From contig WHUX01000160.1 in the NCBI GenBank assembly GCA_015179025.1, positions 1 through 64,000 on the forward strand: a stretch of 64,000 bases of DNA, written 5' to 3'. The translations under genes were made by a program, and so were the position numbers. Source of the stretch: Terfezia claveryi. Its lineage: Eukaryota > Ascomycota > Pezizomycetes > Pezizales > Pezizaceae. Below the pieces are notes generated by a model that was given only the letters and a program-made list of their open reading frames with translations, did no database searches and was not told the origin of the DNA. Positions 22,656-34,230 of this stretch are shown here, in pieces (the stretch's first letter is position 1; the number at the start of each line of letters is the position of its first letter).

Positions 22656-24430
22656 AAGTATATCATAGATTTAGACGTTTTACAAGAAGAAAGCTAATAA
22701 GATAAGACCTATGAATAAGTCTCATGAGAACAGTGCAAAACCTGCTAGAGATGAAAATTAGCAAAACAAGAACATCAAATAGGAACAATCTCTGTTTGAG
22801 AGTTGTATTAAATCTGGTAAAGCTATTGAATCAAATATTAATTTATCCCTCTAGAAAAAAGCAAAGATTATACTTAAATTCTCAAAGATTTTGAAGGGTT
22901 TGAGATTAACCTCAGAACATATTAAGGATCCAAAAATCGAAGAAGGCATCTCCATACAAGAAAAGGAAATTTTGTTAGAAATTTTGTTCAATCGAGAAGC
23001 AGCAATAGTATTTAATTTCATATAGAAAGGAGTCTTCAAAGAGGAAGTCAAGCCTCCACACTGAATTCTAACCATTCCATATGAACTATGGCAAGTACCA
23101 AGTTTTCATATATCTAAAGTATTGATTCTGAAGGTTATGAAAATTTGCAAGGATACAATTCAACGTAGAGTCATAGAATACAGTTTTGGGCCTTACAGAA
23201 ATCCATGGTTTCTCATAAAGAAGAAAAATGGAAAATACTAGCTAATCAATATAGCAACTCACTTAAACATAGTAATGCTCAAAAATGCTTCGCTTCCACC
23301 AGCAGTTAACAAGTTTAGTGAAGAATTTTCTAGATATTCTCTAGTTTCTTTGATAGATTTGTTTGCTAGATATGATTAATGTGAATTGGCACCAGAGTCT
23401 AAGGATTTAACTGCCTTTGTCACTCTTTTTGGGTTTTTACGCATAACGACCTTACTGCAAGGATATATAAACTTTGGAGTCCAAGTTTTTGATCGAGTTA
23501 TTAGGAAGGCCATTAGGATGTAAATTGGGAAGAAACTAGCTGCTCCATTTATAGACGATATTGTATCTAAAGCTAGTTCAAGAAGCTGGTATAAGTTAGA
23601 GGATAGGACTTTTGTAGAGTTTTTCCTCAATGTTATATGATTTGTTTTAGAGGCTATTTATTCTATTGACCAAACTTTAGTAGATTTTGAAAGAGTAGAA
23701 GCAACTATCATTAAAGAAAAGAGTGAATTTTTGAAGGATATATTAAAGATTGTCTCCTTCATATATGGATTAGGAGGAAGGACTCCAGTGGAAGAGAAGA
23801 TCAGAAAGATAGTAGATTGGCCCCTATGTCGGAATATAATAGAAATCAAGGCTTTTCTAGAAACTTATATTTATTACTGGATTTGGATAGAAAAATTCAC
23901 ATGGATAGTAGAACCTTTGTATAAGCTTACAAGAAGCAAGGAAGTGTTCAGCTGGGGGGAAGAGCAAGAAAAAGTAATGGTAGAGCTCAAATTAAGATTG
24001 ACTAGTCCACCCGCATTATAACTAATATATTATGAGCCCAATTGAGGCAGAATTATCCTATTGGTTGATTCGTTATTACTAGGATGGGGAGCAACACTAC
24101 AATAGGCCGAGCTGGACAATGAAAAAAGAAGACATTAAGCTAGATATGAGAATGGGGTCTAGAAAGGTACAGAAAAAGGGTATAATTCAGGGAAACTGGA
24201 GTGCCGAGGTCTATGAAAGGCACTAAAAAAGACCCGAAACTACCTATATAGAGTACGATATCTAGTGGAGATTGATACAAATATACTAGTGCATTAATTA
24301 AATCAACCCATATCAGAGTTACCTGGATCAGTAGTCAATAGATAACTTGTATGGATATGATTATTTGATTTTGAAGTAAAGCCTGTATCTAGAAAAAAGT
24401 ATAGAGGACTAGATGGATTGTCTAGGAGGG
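22656..24430 (+). pseudogene. pol of A2: linker, reverse transcriptase and RNase H
   Basis: The linker resumes right after FB1. RT blocks are at about 23170-23900: F-G-P-Y-R-N-P-W-F, K-K-N-G-K-Y, F-A-R-Y-D-like, and the catalytic F-I-D-D intact at 23548-23559. The segment at 23731-24021 is open for 96 codons and covers the RT thumb. RNase H lies at about 24030-24420, with L-L-G-W-G-A-T-L-Q and E-I-D-T-N. TAG and TAA codons occur where A1 has Gln or Trp, and the other way round, so each copy decayed separately. Confidence 0.8.
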
Positions 24431-24744
24431 AAAGAGGAAAGGATTCATCTGAGGAAATAGCTCCTAATGAATTCGACTTTACTCTTGATACCGACTTGGA
24501 TACTATTAATAGAACACTTCTATAATATGGGATACCGGCACAAGCAATAGTTATAGATGTGAAGTAGTATGAAGAGATCGTAGGATTCCTCACCACTATA
24601 CAAAGACCACAAGGAATATCGAATAAGGAGTATCAGAAATTAAGATATAGAGCAATGAAGTTTCTAATAAGGGATAACTATCTTTATTATCATATGAAGC
24701 AGAATCTTCTACTAGCAAAAGTCATCTAGGAAGCAGGAGAATGA

Positions 24745-25860
24745 CAGTACACCCTATTAGAATTGTATGACAAAAGCAGATATAAAGGGCAAGATGGACT
24801 ATGCCAGAAAGTGAAGCTTAGATATTGGTAGAGGAGCCTCTACACTGATATAAAAGACTATATTCGGACATGTAATTAATGTCAACAAAGGAAACCTAAC
24901 CAATATAATGAAGAATGTTACCTAATAATATACTATATAATGTGGAGAAAAATTGGACTCGACATAATTCACATGCCAAGGGATGTAGGGTGCAGGTATA
25001 TTGTTGTGATGAGGGATGACCTTACTGGATAGATTAAAGCAAAAGGAATTAGAAAGGCAAATGCAAAGACAGTAGTAGCCTTTGTTTTAGAGTGGATAGC
25101 TAGCTTCAGAGTACTGGTACAGATAGTATGTGATAATAGCTTGAAAAATAAAGGAAAAGTATAGGAGCTTTTGCAATAGTATAATATCATAAATATAGTA
25201 ATTGCTACATACTATCCTCAGTCTAATGCATTGGTAGAATAGGAATATCAACATATTATTGATGCGCTAGCTAAATTGGGTAAAAATTGGACAAAGAACT
25301 TACCATTTGTTCTTTGGGCTGATCGTATTACTACTCGAGCATCAACTGGGTTCCTACCATTTACGCTAGTATTTGCACAAAACTGTATTTTACTCATTGA
25401 GCTAACAATGATTTCATAGGCAATAGTAGATTGGAATTAGGTACATACAAGAGAACAGTTATTAGCAACTAGAACAAAGCAACTGGAAAGAAAAGAAGAA
25501 AACTTGAGAGCTGCTACTGAGTGATTTATTGAAAATCATTTACTAAATAAACAATTCTTTGACCAAAGAAGGTGACAAAGAGTTGAAGATTTAGTTATTG
25601 GTGATCTGGTCCTTCTCTATAATTCTGTATTAACAAAGTAATAGTCAAGGAAGTTAGAGAACCATTAGCTTGGCCCTTATAGAATTAAAGATTTGTACAG
25701 GGAGAGGGGTACCTACCTTTTGGAAGAGCTAGACAGTACCCAAATGAAGCTACCATGCTTGGGGGAAAGGCTGAAATGCTTTTACCCATAAATAGGGGTT
25801 AACTGCAAAGAGTACAGAGTACCACTCGAGGAAGTAAAGGAAATAGAACTGGATGAATAA
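24745..25860 (+). pseudogene. Integrase of A2 with catalytic triad kept
   Basis: The zinc finger is partly lost (L-Y-D-K-S-R-Y for the His pair; C-N-Q/stop-C). The core keeps D at 24961-24963 (D-I-I-H-M-P), D at 25132-25134 (V-C-D-N) and E at 25237-25239 (A-L-V-E), about 34 residues apart for the last two, as in retroviral-type integrases. After the core come a Lys/Arg-rich region and L-G-P-Y-R-I-K-D, a usual end of gypsy integrases; no chromodomain is seen, which separates family A from family B. The frame ends at TAA 25858-25860 after several in-frame TAG/TGA codons. Confidence 0.75.
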
Positions 25861-26181
25861 GTATAGTTTATTATGATATAGTGTATTACAAATTTGTATA
25901 TGGTATTATAGGGCAAGTCTAAGCATTGTAGTATTTTTAATGTATTTTAACTTATTTAGTGTACCTTAATACATAGTTGAAGGATATAGAAGTATATAAA
26001 GGTGGAAAGCAAGAGCTAAGTATTCCTTTTCTTTCCTCCTCAGAATAACTATCAAGATTACGTCTAGAACTAGTAAACAACAGCCTTCTTCAGTTTTCAG
26101 AAAAAATTGAAAAAGATTTCACCCATATTTACTAATATATCTCTAGCCTTCTTATTACTATTCCTTACCTATATCCCAATA
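25861..26181 (+). promoter_or_regulatory. Probable LTR or promoter region with TATA box
   Basis: A non-coding interval between the end of A2 pol and the next reading frame. It includes TATATAAAG at 25994-26002 followed by a pyrimidine-rich stretch (CCTTTTCTTTCCTCCTC) near 26025, as in fungal core promoters. Its place after pol fits a 3' LTR and its place before the frame at 26182 fits a promoter; one LTR shared by two tandem elements would explain both. I cannot show LTR ends, because no second copy lies in the window. Confidence 0.45.
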
Positions 26182-27463
26182 ATGTCTTCTTCTAGATTAG
26201 AACTTGCTCGACCATTCACTATTGTAGAAGGGGAATTGTAGACGAGATTCAAAGAAACAATAATCAGCGAGAGTATTGTCAACACCTAATTTGAAGGAGC
26301 AGTCAAATATATCATTGGCAGACCAAATCAGTGGAGATTTCTGAAGGGAATAGTACAATTAATACGAGAAACAGGAGAAAGAGTTGGAGCACTTACAGTA
26401 GCTCAGATGACATTAATCATATAAGTCACAGACACCAAACTAGTAGCATAGGGAGTTTCTCGTGAATGAGCTAAATAGTAGCTACAAATAGATAAGTTAG
26501 ATAGATTGGGCTCTGTGTATACTGTTGCTTATCGAACACGCTGTGATTACAATCTTCAGATAGAAAAATATTGGAGCCTAGAATAGATAATACTTATGGG
26601 CAAGCTTTATCCTCCTTAGCTATCTATCGAATTTGTCTGACTATGTACCCTTGTAGTACAACTATTATCGCTTGATCGTGGAATGGATTTAGTTAAGGAT
26701 ATTATGCTATTAATCAGGACCGAAATCACTGCTCGAAAAGAAACACCAAGAACTAAGAAGGATGACTGGGCAACCCCAGAAAACATTCAGTAAGTACTTC
26801 AGAATACTAACCTACTATTATTGTTCGAACTGTATCAGAAGAAATACCATTCAGTCTACACTGCGATATTCAGATCATTAGCAGATTGAATGGGTCAGGA
26901 CAACCTCTTGAATTCTTTGGAGAATGCAGAAGCTTGGGAAAGAGAGAATTAAAGTCAAGAGGCAGCAGAAGCAGTATGGTTTACTGTACCATGAATCTCC
27001 ACTACATCTATATTGGTAGTAATACTACCTAATTCTGCAACTTTGACAAAGCAAAGTAAATGGATAAGAGGGTAACAGACAACTCATAGGCTTGGTCAAA
27101 CTCATAAGCACCAAAGATTATCCTCATAAGAGCAACTCCTCATCTACAAGCGAATGCAGATAGAGGAAGTAAATAAAGAGGACTACAATTCCGAAGTGCT
27201 AAGGTTATTGGACTATTCGATACAAGAAGAGGTTGACATTATGAACTCAGAAACTCTCAATAATCTACTCGTAGTAGATAAAGTTTGAGATCTACTGACA
27301 GCACTGAATACTCAGGATGAGAATGAAGAGGAAGATGAGCTATGGGTTCCACCTGCTTATATAATATATAGGCTATGAATGCTCATGAGTGAAATAAAGA
27401 TAAAAGTAGTGCCAATGATGAGAGAGATATTTCCAATAATGAATATCAGGAAGAAAAAAGTAG
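26182..27463 (+). pseudogene. Unrecognised gag-like reading frame, cut by the 15-kb element
   Basis: From ATG at 26182 a single frame runs for 427 codons with no frameshift. It has about 15 stops, all TAG, TAA or TGA at places where CAG, CAA, CGA or TGG would fit. Visible features are an N-terminal S-S-S-R-L-E-L, R-P-N-Q-W-R-F, helical segments, and an acidic part near the end (N-E-E-E-D-E-L-W-V-P-P). After the 15-kb insertion the sequence continues at 42718-42786 with a D5/E4-rich tail and a stop, although joining the halves exactly leaves the tail in another frame. The length (about 450 codons) and place after a promoter suggest a gag or single-gene element. I found no zinc knuckle or known domain. 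Confidence 0.55.
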
Positions 27464-27480
27464 CATCAGGACGCCAGGTG

Positions 27481-28640
27481 GTGTCTCCTGGAGACACTTA
27501 TATTATTCCTGTCTCCTATGACCTCTCACTAGAATCCCAATTTCATACCTGTCTCCCAGAGCATCCTGTATATACTTATTCGACCTCTTGTCTCCCGAGG
27601 CATCCTATACGCACCTTCCCAACTTCCTGTCTCCCTGTCTCTCGGCGCATCCCATGCCTTACCAAGAATTTTCTGGCTCCTGATGGCGCTATAGTGTCTC
27701 CCAGAAACACTTATATTTTGCTGCCTCCCATGTCTACCATCTGTCTCCCGAGGCACCTTGTACGTCCTTTCCTGACTTTCCTGTCTCTGAGGGCATCCGG
27801 TGCCTTACCAAGAATTTTCTGGCTCCCTGACGGTGCTATAGTGTCTCCCGGAGACACTTACATTTTGCTGCCTCCCACGTCTCCTATCTGTCTCCTGAGG
27901 CACCTTGTACGTCCTTTCCTGACTTTCCTGTCTCTGAGGGCATCCTGTGCCTTACCAAGAATTTTCTGGCTCCCTGACGGTGCTATAGTGTCTTCCGGAG
28001 ACAATTATATTTTGCTGCCTCCCACGTCTCCTATCTGTCTCCCGAGGCATCCTGAACGTACCTGCCCGACTTCCTGTCTCTGAGGGCATCCTGTGCCTTA
28101 CCAAGAATTTTCTGGCTCCTGACGGCACTATAGTGTCTCTCAGAGACACTTATATTTTGCTGCCTCCCATGTCTCCCATCTGTCTCCTGAGGCACCTTGT
28201 ACGTCCTTTCCTGACTTTCCTGTCTCTGAGGGCATCCTGTGCCTTACCAAGAATTTTCTGGCTCCCTGACGGCCTATAGTGTCTCCCGGAGACACTTATA
28301 TTTTGCTGCCTCCCACGTCTCCTATCTGTCTCCCGAGGCATCTTGTACATCCTTTCCTGACTTTCCTGTCTCTGAGGGCATCCTGTGCCTTACCAAGAAT
28401 TTTCTGGCTCCCTGACGGCGCTATAGTGTGTCCCAGAGACACTTATATTTTGCTGCCTCCCACGTCTCCTATCTGTCTCCCGAGGCACCCTGTACGTACC
28501 TGCCAGACTTCCTGTCTCTGAGGGCATCCTGTGCCTTACCAAGAATTTTCTGGCTCCCTGACGGCCCTATAGTGTCTCTCAGAGATACTTATATTTTGCT
28601 GCCTCCGACGTCCTGCCACTCACATCCCAATCTCCCATCT
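27481..28640. repeat. Left subterminal array of palindromes in the 15-kb element
   Basis: Palindromes of the form GTGTCTCCCGGAGACAC start at 27481, 27694, 27841, 27988, 28133, 28279, 28426 and 28572. The last seven are spaced 145-147 bp and belong to a tandem unit that also holds TATATTTTGCTGCCTCCCAC and ACCAAGAATTTTCTGGCTCC. Open frames across the array on both strands (up to 234 codons) are by-products of the repeat. Subterminal arrays of this sort usually bind the transposase in CACTA-like elements. Confidence 0.9.
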
Positions 28641-28836
28641 GTCTCCCGGGGCACCCTGTACGTACCTTTCCGACCTCTTGCCTCTCTGTGCGTCCTGTAC
28701 ATGCCTTCCCGACTCCTTGCCTCCCAGGACCCTCTGCTGTCTCTTTTGTGTCTGGTGTTTCCTCTTCCCATCCCATTTTCTCGTAGTCACCAATATTTAC
28801 GATCTCATTGCACACCCTCACAGCTCATTTATCATT

Positions 28837-31800
28837 TCATGCATATAATTCATTCCACGTATTCAGATCTATTCTATTGTTTACCAACCATGATTTCCCA
28901 GTCTCCAATGGATAAATAAGCCATCCCCTCAATGTCCGCAATTCGGATCACATGTGTCCGTTTCCATTCCTCCCTAAGTTCCACCCGAATCATTCCCTCC
29001 TCCCCACTTGGCTTTGCTGGTCCCCGAAGACGCAAAAGGACCACCAGCGCAACCTCGTGGACTTTCCGCGTTTCGTCGTGAACACTGAACAGCCCTTCTA
29101 ACCGCCCAACCATCCTTCCGTCAAGTTGACCTATTTGCAATTCCAACGGTGCACGCTCTTTCCGCCGAATCCATACCCAGTCTGCCCTTGACTTGTCCCG
29201 CCACCTGAAACCCTCTTTCCCAGTCCACCTAACTCTATGAATTGATTCTCCATCTCCTTGGAACTGTGAACAGGAATCGCCAGTGTATTATAATAATACG
29301 ATCTGTAGTTTCCTATCTTTTCAGTGTTTGGTGTACCTCTTGAGCTGTCTATATTCATCCTTAAATATTCACAGAACCGCTCTGCCAGACCGGATACACC
29401 CAAGATACTAACAAGGGAAGATAGTCGCATACTGCTGGAACCTTCTGCACTCTGTTTACCTTCCAAGGTCGGACGCTCAGCGGGTCGACTAAGCCGTTTT
29501 CGTTTCCCGCCCGATATATCTCTACTTCTGCGTTGTTAGCCAACATTTCCAAGACGTCAGCACCGAGATTTATGTCACGACTCCATGCAACCAAGTTAAG
29601 TTCCTGCATGCGGATTGCATAGTCTCTTGAGACGGTATCCAAGATTTGCTCGGCTGCGTCGACGTGGTTCGACTGCCGATAGGCATCCTTCAGGGGCTTG
29701 TGAAGGGCTTCTGTTATCTCGGTAGAGTACTGGGGGAGAGTTCCGAAATCGATTATCTGTGAATCATAATACGACAAAAGGTGCAGGTTTGGAAAGTTGA
29801 ACGTACCCTGCTGCAGGATCTCATGGACTGCTTGTTGCCTCTCTTCTCGATCATCTGCACCTTTTTTGGCCCTCTGAGTGGCCGTCAGCTTGAAATACTG
29901 ATCTATTGTAGCCTGCCATGCCTAGGCCTCTGCCAGATCCTTAGAAGCCTTCGCAGCCTCCCCATGATCTGCCTTACTTGCCCGAAATTCGCCGAAGATG
30001 TGCCTGAACTGATGGAATTCTTGTAGATACTGATTCATGTACTCTATTGTTTGTGGTGTGTGACTACGATACTGTGCCATTAGACAGAAATTGTGAGAGC
30101 TCGCACACATCGAATTGCTATCTTGGCATCTGCTTGACCAGCCGCAGAAAGACTTGGAACGTCTTGTATTTGCCGCAGAGCAGCCGCAAAGCACGCCAAA
30201 ATAACACAGTTAATACCCCTCATTTCCGCACCACTCCACATTGTGATTTGCCGATATCGCTTTTGTGGTTGACGGTATCCAGGATACGTGGAATATTCTC
30301 CCATATCTTATCAAAAGCCTCGAGTCGCTTGTGCTTCCGTAAAAACCCCTCAATCCATTCCATTAGGTGCTTTAGCACTACAAGTAGGATATTATGCAGA
30401 ATATCTCCACGTACCATGAGGGGTGGTATGATACCCTTCTGTGTCCATAGTGCATTACGTAATGGTTTCATTCCTTCTCTGTCCAGTCTTGGGAGTGTTA
30501 GCTGTTATTCGCCATCTCCGGATTTTGGTGCACGTACTGGCCCACATCACCGGCCTGAAATAGCCTCTGATAGTCCACATGATCACGCGTGCGATATGGC
30601 CTTTTGAACAGCATGCCCAATTGGTGCTTTGTAGCAATACATGTGGGGCATCGATTTGTTTTGATATCATGGATGGTCACATTTTCCATGTGATCAGCAA
30701 GCCAACTCAAAGGATCGGGATACAATTTCTGACTTTCTCATCAGCGCAGGCCACTTGTACCCTCCATCCTACCACCATTAGTTAGTAATGGACATTCACT
30801 GTCTGCAAATTTAAACCACTATCATACCTCATATATGTGAACTAAGGGTTTTAAAATGCCTTCCAAAATTGTATGCTAGACCCTGAGTACATCATATTCC
30901 TGCTGCTTAGTAGAAAACCCTTTAATTCCTTCAGTGCATTTCGGCCCAATTGGTAGAAGGCCTATTAGGACCCATGCCTGTGCTGTGGGTTTGTTTCGAA
31001 TGTGCGAGGGGATATTGCCAATGGACATGAATAATGGCTACAATTTCTTATCCCCAGAAAAATTGGTAAGAAATGTTTGATCCGACGTCAGTATAACTGG
31101 AACCAGTGTACAACCTGCTGGGAGGGTCATCTGAGGGATTCTCAGTGTCTTCAGTAAGCTTGCCATCCCAACATCTCTGGACCTACGACCATACCTGCGT
31201 TCTCCACCACCAATTGCCTGTATGCATATATGTGTACATTCGATTACCCCCTTTATCAAAATCTTGAACCGGCTCGTATACCAGATGCCCTGCAAATGTC
31301 CGCTGCTGGAGAAGATATGCTATGGTATGCTGAACGTCCCAATAATAGAATATACAACCTTGTTGAAGGTGGAAATCGACTGTTCCCCTATGCCATGGAG
31401 GTTGGTCTATAAGCTCCCGTATCTTATTCCGCCAGGTGTGGCCAGATTTAAACTGGACACTGGCGGTCTCCGGTCGGTCAATAGGAAGTAGATTGTTCTT
31501 GAAGAACTTGTCAATCTGTTTTAAAGAGATCTTACTATCATGGAAGAACCGTGCCAACTTGTATTCATACACATTGGCAAACGGCGAAAGGGGATTATAC
31601 TGCCAGCTTCGAACATATCGGAAAATGCACTCCTTGATAACTTTGCCTGCGGCATGCTCTGGTGGAAGACGTTGAGAGCCCTGCTCACATTCCCGAGGTG
31701 ACAGAGAAAGTCCGTGGGAGTCCGCAACATCCTGCTGCGTATCTCTATTGTCATCATGAGCATGTGTAGTAGAAATCACTCTCCTCTTGGGACGCTTGGA

Positions 31801-31979
31801 GGATTGTGGCTTCGCTAGCTGAGGGTGCGACTTCATTTGGAATTTGTCACTGGCTCCACCACATCCACAATAGGCTCATTAGAGCAAGGTGTCACTGGCT
31901 GGTTGGGGTGCTGAACTTGGAGATGTCGACTATAATGGCCTGCACTATTAAACTCAAAATGACAGTATTTGCACTGCAT
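28837..31979 (-). pseudogene. Plavaka-type transposase (decayed)
   Basis: Read on the minus strand. It starts at ATG 31979 with a C2H2 finger (C-K-Y-C, then H-L-Q-V-Q-H). N-terminal domain: N-P-L-S-P-F-A-N near 31590 and M-H-T-G-N-W-W-W-R-T-Q near 31200, then an intron at 31131-31194 (64 nt; GTATGG...CTCAG) that joins in frame to L-P-A-G-C-T-L-V-P-V-I-L-T-S-D and S-I-G-N-I-P. A second probable intron is 30769-30827 (GTATGA, TACTAAC, TAG). Next come C-P-T-C, D-I-L-H-N, and the strongest family block F-P-N-L-H-L-L-S-Y-Y, L-P-Q-Y-S-T-E-I and H-K-P-L-K-D-A-Y-R-Q-S-N-H-V near 29690-29790. It ends W-L-V-N-N-R-I-D-L with stop at 28837. Several 1-base shifts and TAG codons (for example after G-D-K-K-L) inactivate it. 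These motifs match Plavaka transposases, a fungal family linked to EnSpm/CACTA-like elements. Confidence 0.85.
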
Positions 31980-32805
31980 TTGATCTTGATGTCAGTTTGT
32001 AGGTACAACTAAATTCTGTAGGAGGACACTTACTGCCTATCTACTCCTCCATGAGATGGCGAACTACCGCATTGGACAAAGGGTGTCTGGCGGGTCTGGT
32101 GGTCTGGCCGGTACCAGCACTAATGCAGATAAAAGACCAGAACTCCAACAAGTGTCTATGATCGTCTGCCTGTAATCTAATATTGTTCAGACATTATTGT
32201 AGAGATCTCGAGAGGCCGAGAAGGCGTCAAGTAAGGGCCAGAGAAGACTTGGACTAGCCTCGTTTGCCCTTATGTATGTGCACTAGCGCAAACTGGTGAA
32301 CCGTACTACTATCGGTAGATCGAACTAGATGGTGACGGGCTAGCACAGGCCTGATTGAGGATGTTCTATGCGACCACTTAGTTAGTCTCGAACCCAACCG
32401 CTCCTAGGGCCACTTAGTCTGATTGGTGACTACTGAGACTTGGACGAGTTTTCGGTAAATTTTCAAGCCCTCCAAGGCCTTTGACGGTCCGTCCCATGAT
32501 AGCTTAATACAAGAATTGGTAAACTAGCGCTGTACAGATTATTCTCCCGAGCCCAGAATTTTCTGGTGCCTATCACATCAAACTTGACCATTTCTGGTAG
32601 GTACCGAGTGTATCTTGCCTCCTCCACAGGAGGGTATTGTGCCAACCAGACTAATCTTGCCTGCCTCGGGAAGTCTAGCAAACACTCTGAGGAGGATTGT
32701 AGCTTCCATAAGACTCTAGGTGTAATAGTGAACAATTGTGAAGCATATATATAGAGGCTCTTGTATCCCACCCTCATACTTCATATTATACGTCTACTCA
32801 CAAAG
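31980..32805. promoter_or_regulatory. Region upstream of the transposase, between divergent genes
   Basis: No convincing gene. A TATATATA run at 32747-32754, in minus-strand sense about 770 bp before the transposase ATG, could serve as a core promoter element. A minus-strand frame at 32463-32777 (104 codons) is open but has no recognisable features and a composition like its surroundings. Together with 33487-33685 this is the intergenic space from which transposase (minus) and cargo genes (plus) diverge. The solo LTR has inserted in it. Confidence 0.4.
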
Positions 32806-33486
32806 TGTAATGGAGAACGTTATTTCATTGCTTCTATAATTGATTATATACTTTTGTATTTCCTATATTACTACTATGTTATGTAACTAAGCCTCTCGGT
32901 TGAAGGACTAGGCTTCTACCACCTCCTATTGCTTTATAAGCGTCCATAGTACGCGGAATCTGCCATGGGAAGTTCCATGGCACTTGCCATATGAAGACAC
33001 CCTCATTATGGCCGCGTAACCTCTGTTTAAGGCGTGTGACTCACTACTATGGCCACATGACCATCGTTTAAGGCGTGTGACTCATTACCATGGCCACATG
33101 ACCCCTTTTGTACAGCGCACTACCTTCTGGTGTGCCACCCTTTATTGTATTTAATTCCTTAGTCATCAGATCTCAGAGGAGTATAAATAGGCCGCTGGAT
33201 TCCCTCTGGAATCCACAAAAAAAGACAAGAAGCAACCAAGCAAGCCTTTAGAGCAAGCAAGCCTATATTCTGATCAGATCAAGATCATATAGCTTAGATA
33301 GCACAAATCATATAAGATAGATTACACCAGTTAATTACTGTTCCTTCCGGGAACGTCCCACATAGTAATCTCCCTACCCTTCTGAGGTCTTACCTCAGCA
33401 GAACTGAAATACACAAACGTCCGTGCCTACGGATATAGATTGTATAAACGGTACCGAATGAATACTGTCTAGTACCATTCATTACA
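32806..33486 (+). repeat. Solo LTR of family B
   Basis: 681 bp from TGTAATGGAGAACG to CATTCATTACA, flanked by the 5-bp duplication CAAAG (32801-32805 and 33487-33491). It is the best preserved LTR in the window: the TATA box (TATAAATAGG) and the inverted repeat TGGATTCCCTCTGGAATCCA at 33196-33215 are intact. A solo LTR with duplications on both sides forms when the two LTRs of a full element recombine. It dates one family B insertion to after the Plavaka element existed. Confidence 0.95.
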
Positions 33487-33685
33487 CAAAGTTCACTTGA
33501 ACTCTTCTGGTAAGCCAATCTCAGATACGGATTATCTGGTTGCAGACTAACAAGGGAGTAGCCTACCAATACGCCAATACCTTCATACTCATAGAGCCCC
33601 CTAGTTCCCTATCGGTAGTAAGTGCCAGACCCTGGGTGGCTGCCTGTAGACTAACCAAAGCTAGTAGAAAATTGAAGTACGATAG
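33487..33685. other. Interval between solo LTR and first cargo gene
   Basis: Non-coding. It contains an intron-like string (GTAAGT near 33619, GACTAACC near 33655, then AG) just before the first cargo frame, so an upstream exon of that gene is possible. The signal is weak because the frame after it carries a TGA. Confidence 0.3.
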
Positions 33686-34230
33686 CATCAGACGGTGATG
33701 CGGAGTTTACTATTAAGAAAGCCGCCGACAAAGTCGGCTTCTATGATAATGGAATCCCCACCAAATTGTATACTTTGTGGCGGAAACAAATTCACAGAGG
33801 AGTGCAAAATTGGGACTGTTACGGTCCAGAGGAAGCTGGGACCAGTCGCTGGGACGCTTTCTGTGAATGGGCCATGGGGCCACCCACAATGGCTCCTCGT
33901 GGACAGCTCCAATACCATAACAATACCATCCGTAAGCATGTCAGAACCATCTGCGACGACGTCGCAAAAAAGGCAAGGACCAGTCGCCTAGCAACATGGA
34001 GTGTAGTACAGCAAGCCCGAGCTGCCTACCGAGCTGCCAACAATGGGGGACCCGCTAACATAGAGCCTCCCCAATGGCCTCTACCAGGCTCTCAGGTGCT
34101 GGGAGCAGCTACCACCGGGCCGTCCTATATGCCAAGGAATCTGAAGGGGAAAGGCAGTACAACACTCCAGAACGCAACTACAGAGTCGAACGCTGAGAGG
34201 GCCAGGGTCACTGCTAGAAGTCCCAACTAG
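33686..34230 (+). pseudogene. Cargo gene 1: paralogue of cargo gene 2, ends truncated
   Basis: A frame of about 180 codons without a clear ATG. It encodes V-G-F-Y-D-N-G-I-P, Y-T-L-W-R-K-Q-I-H-R-G-V-Q-N-W-D-C-Y-G, F-C-E-W-A-M-G, M-A-P-R-G-Q, a helical I-R-K-H-V-R-T-I-C-D-D-V-A-K-K-A-R block and P-Q-W-P-L-P-G. About 60% of positions agree by eye with cargo gene 2 at 34862-35420. It lacks that gene's Met-Pro-Pro-Lys start and its Pro/Gly-rich C-terminal part, and stops at TAG 34228-34230. Family not recognised. It is likely a partial duplicate or remnant. The sense matches the other cargo genes and is opposite to the transposase. Confidence 0.5.

Larger units (their letters stand above)
18964..25860 (+). 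mobile_element. Family A retroelement, copy A2 (5'-truncated, split by FB1)
   Basis: A2 starts at the position equal to about 999 of A1 and continues through protease, RT, RNase H and a complete integrase to a terminal TAA at 25858-25860. The fold-back element FB1 (19996-22655) interrupts it in the linker between protease and RT. Compared with A1 it extends through the integrase C-terminal region. Stops are again mostly TAG/TAA from Gln or Trp codons. Confidence 0.85.

Noticed and set aside
25861..26181. A defined LTR for family A
   Set aside because: TATA box and position fit, but no second copy is present to set the ends, so only a promoter-like region is listed.
27694..28590. CRISPR-like regular array
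   Set aside because: Unit and spacer are one tandem repeat, spacers are not unique, the unit is too long and the context is eukaryotic.
27379..28919. A 234-codon frame and several others across the left palindrome array
   Set aside because: It starts inside the interrupted reading frame, crosses the transposon end and then translates the 147-bp units; similar frames occur on the minus strand.
32463..32777. A 104-codon minus-strand frame upstream of the transposase
   Set aside because: No homologue in the window, no recognisable features, and it ends near a TATA-like run; it stays unassigned.
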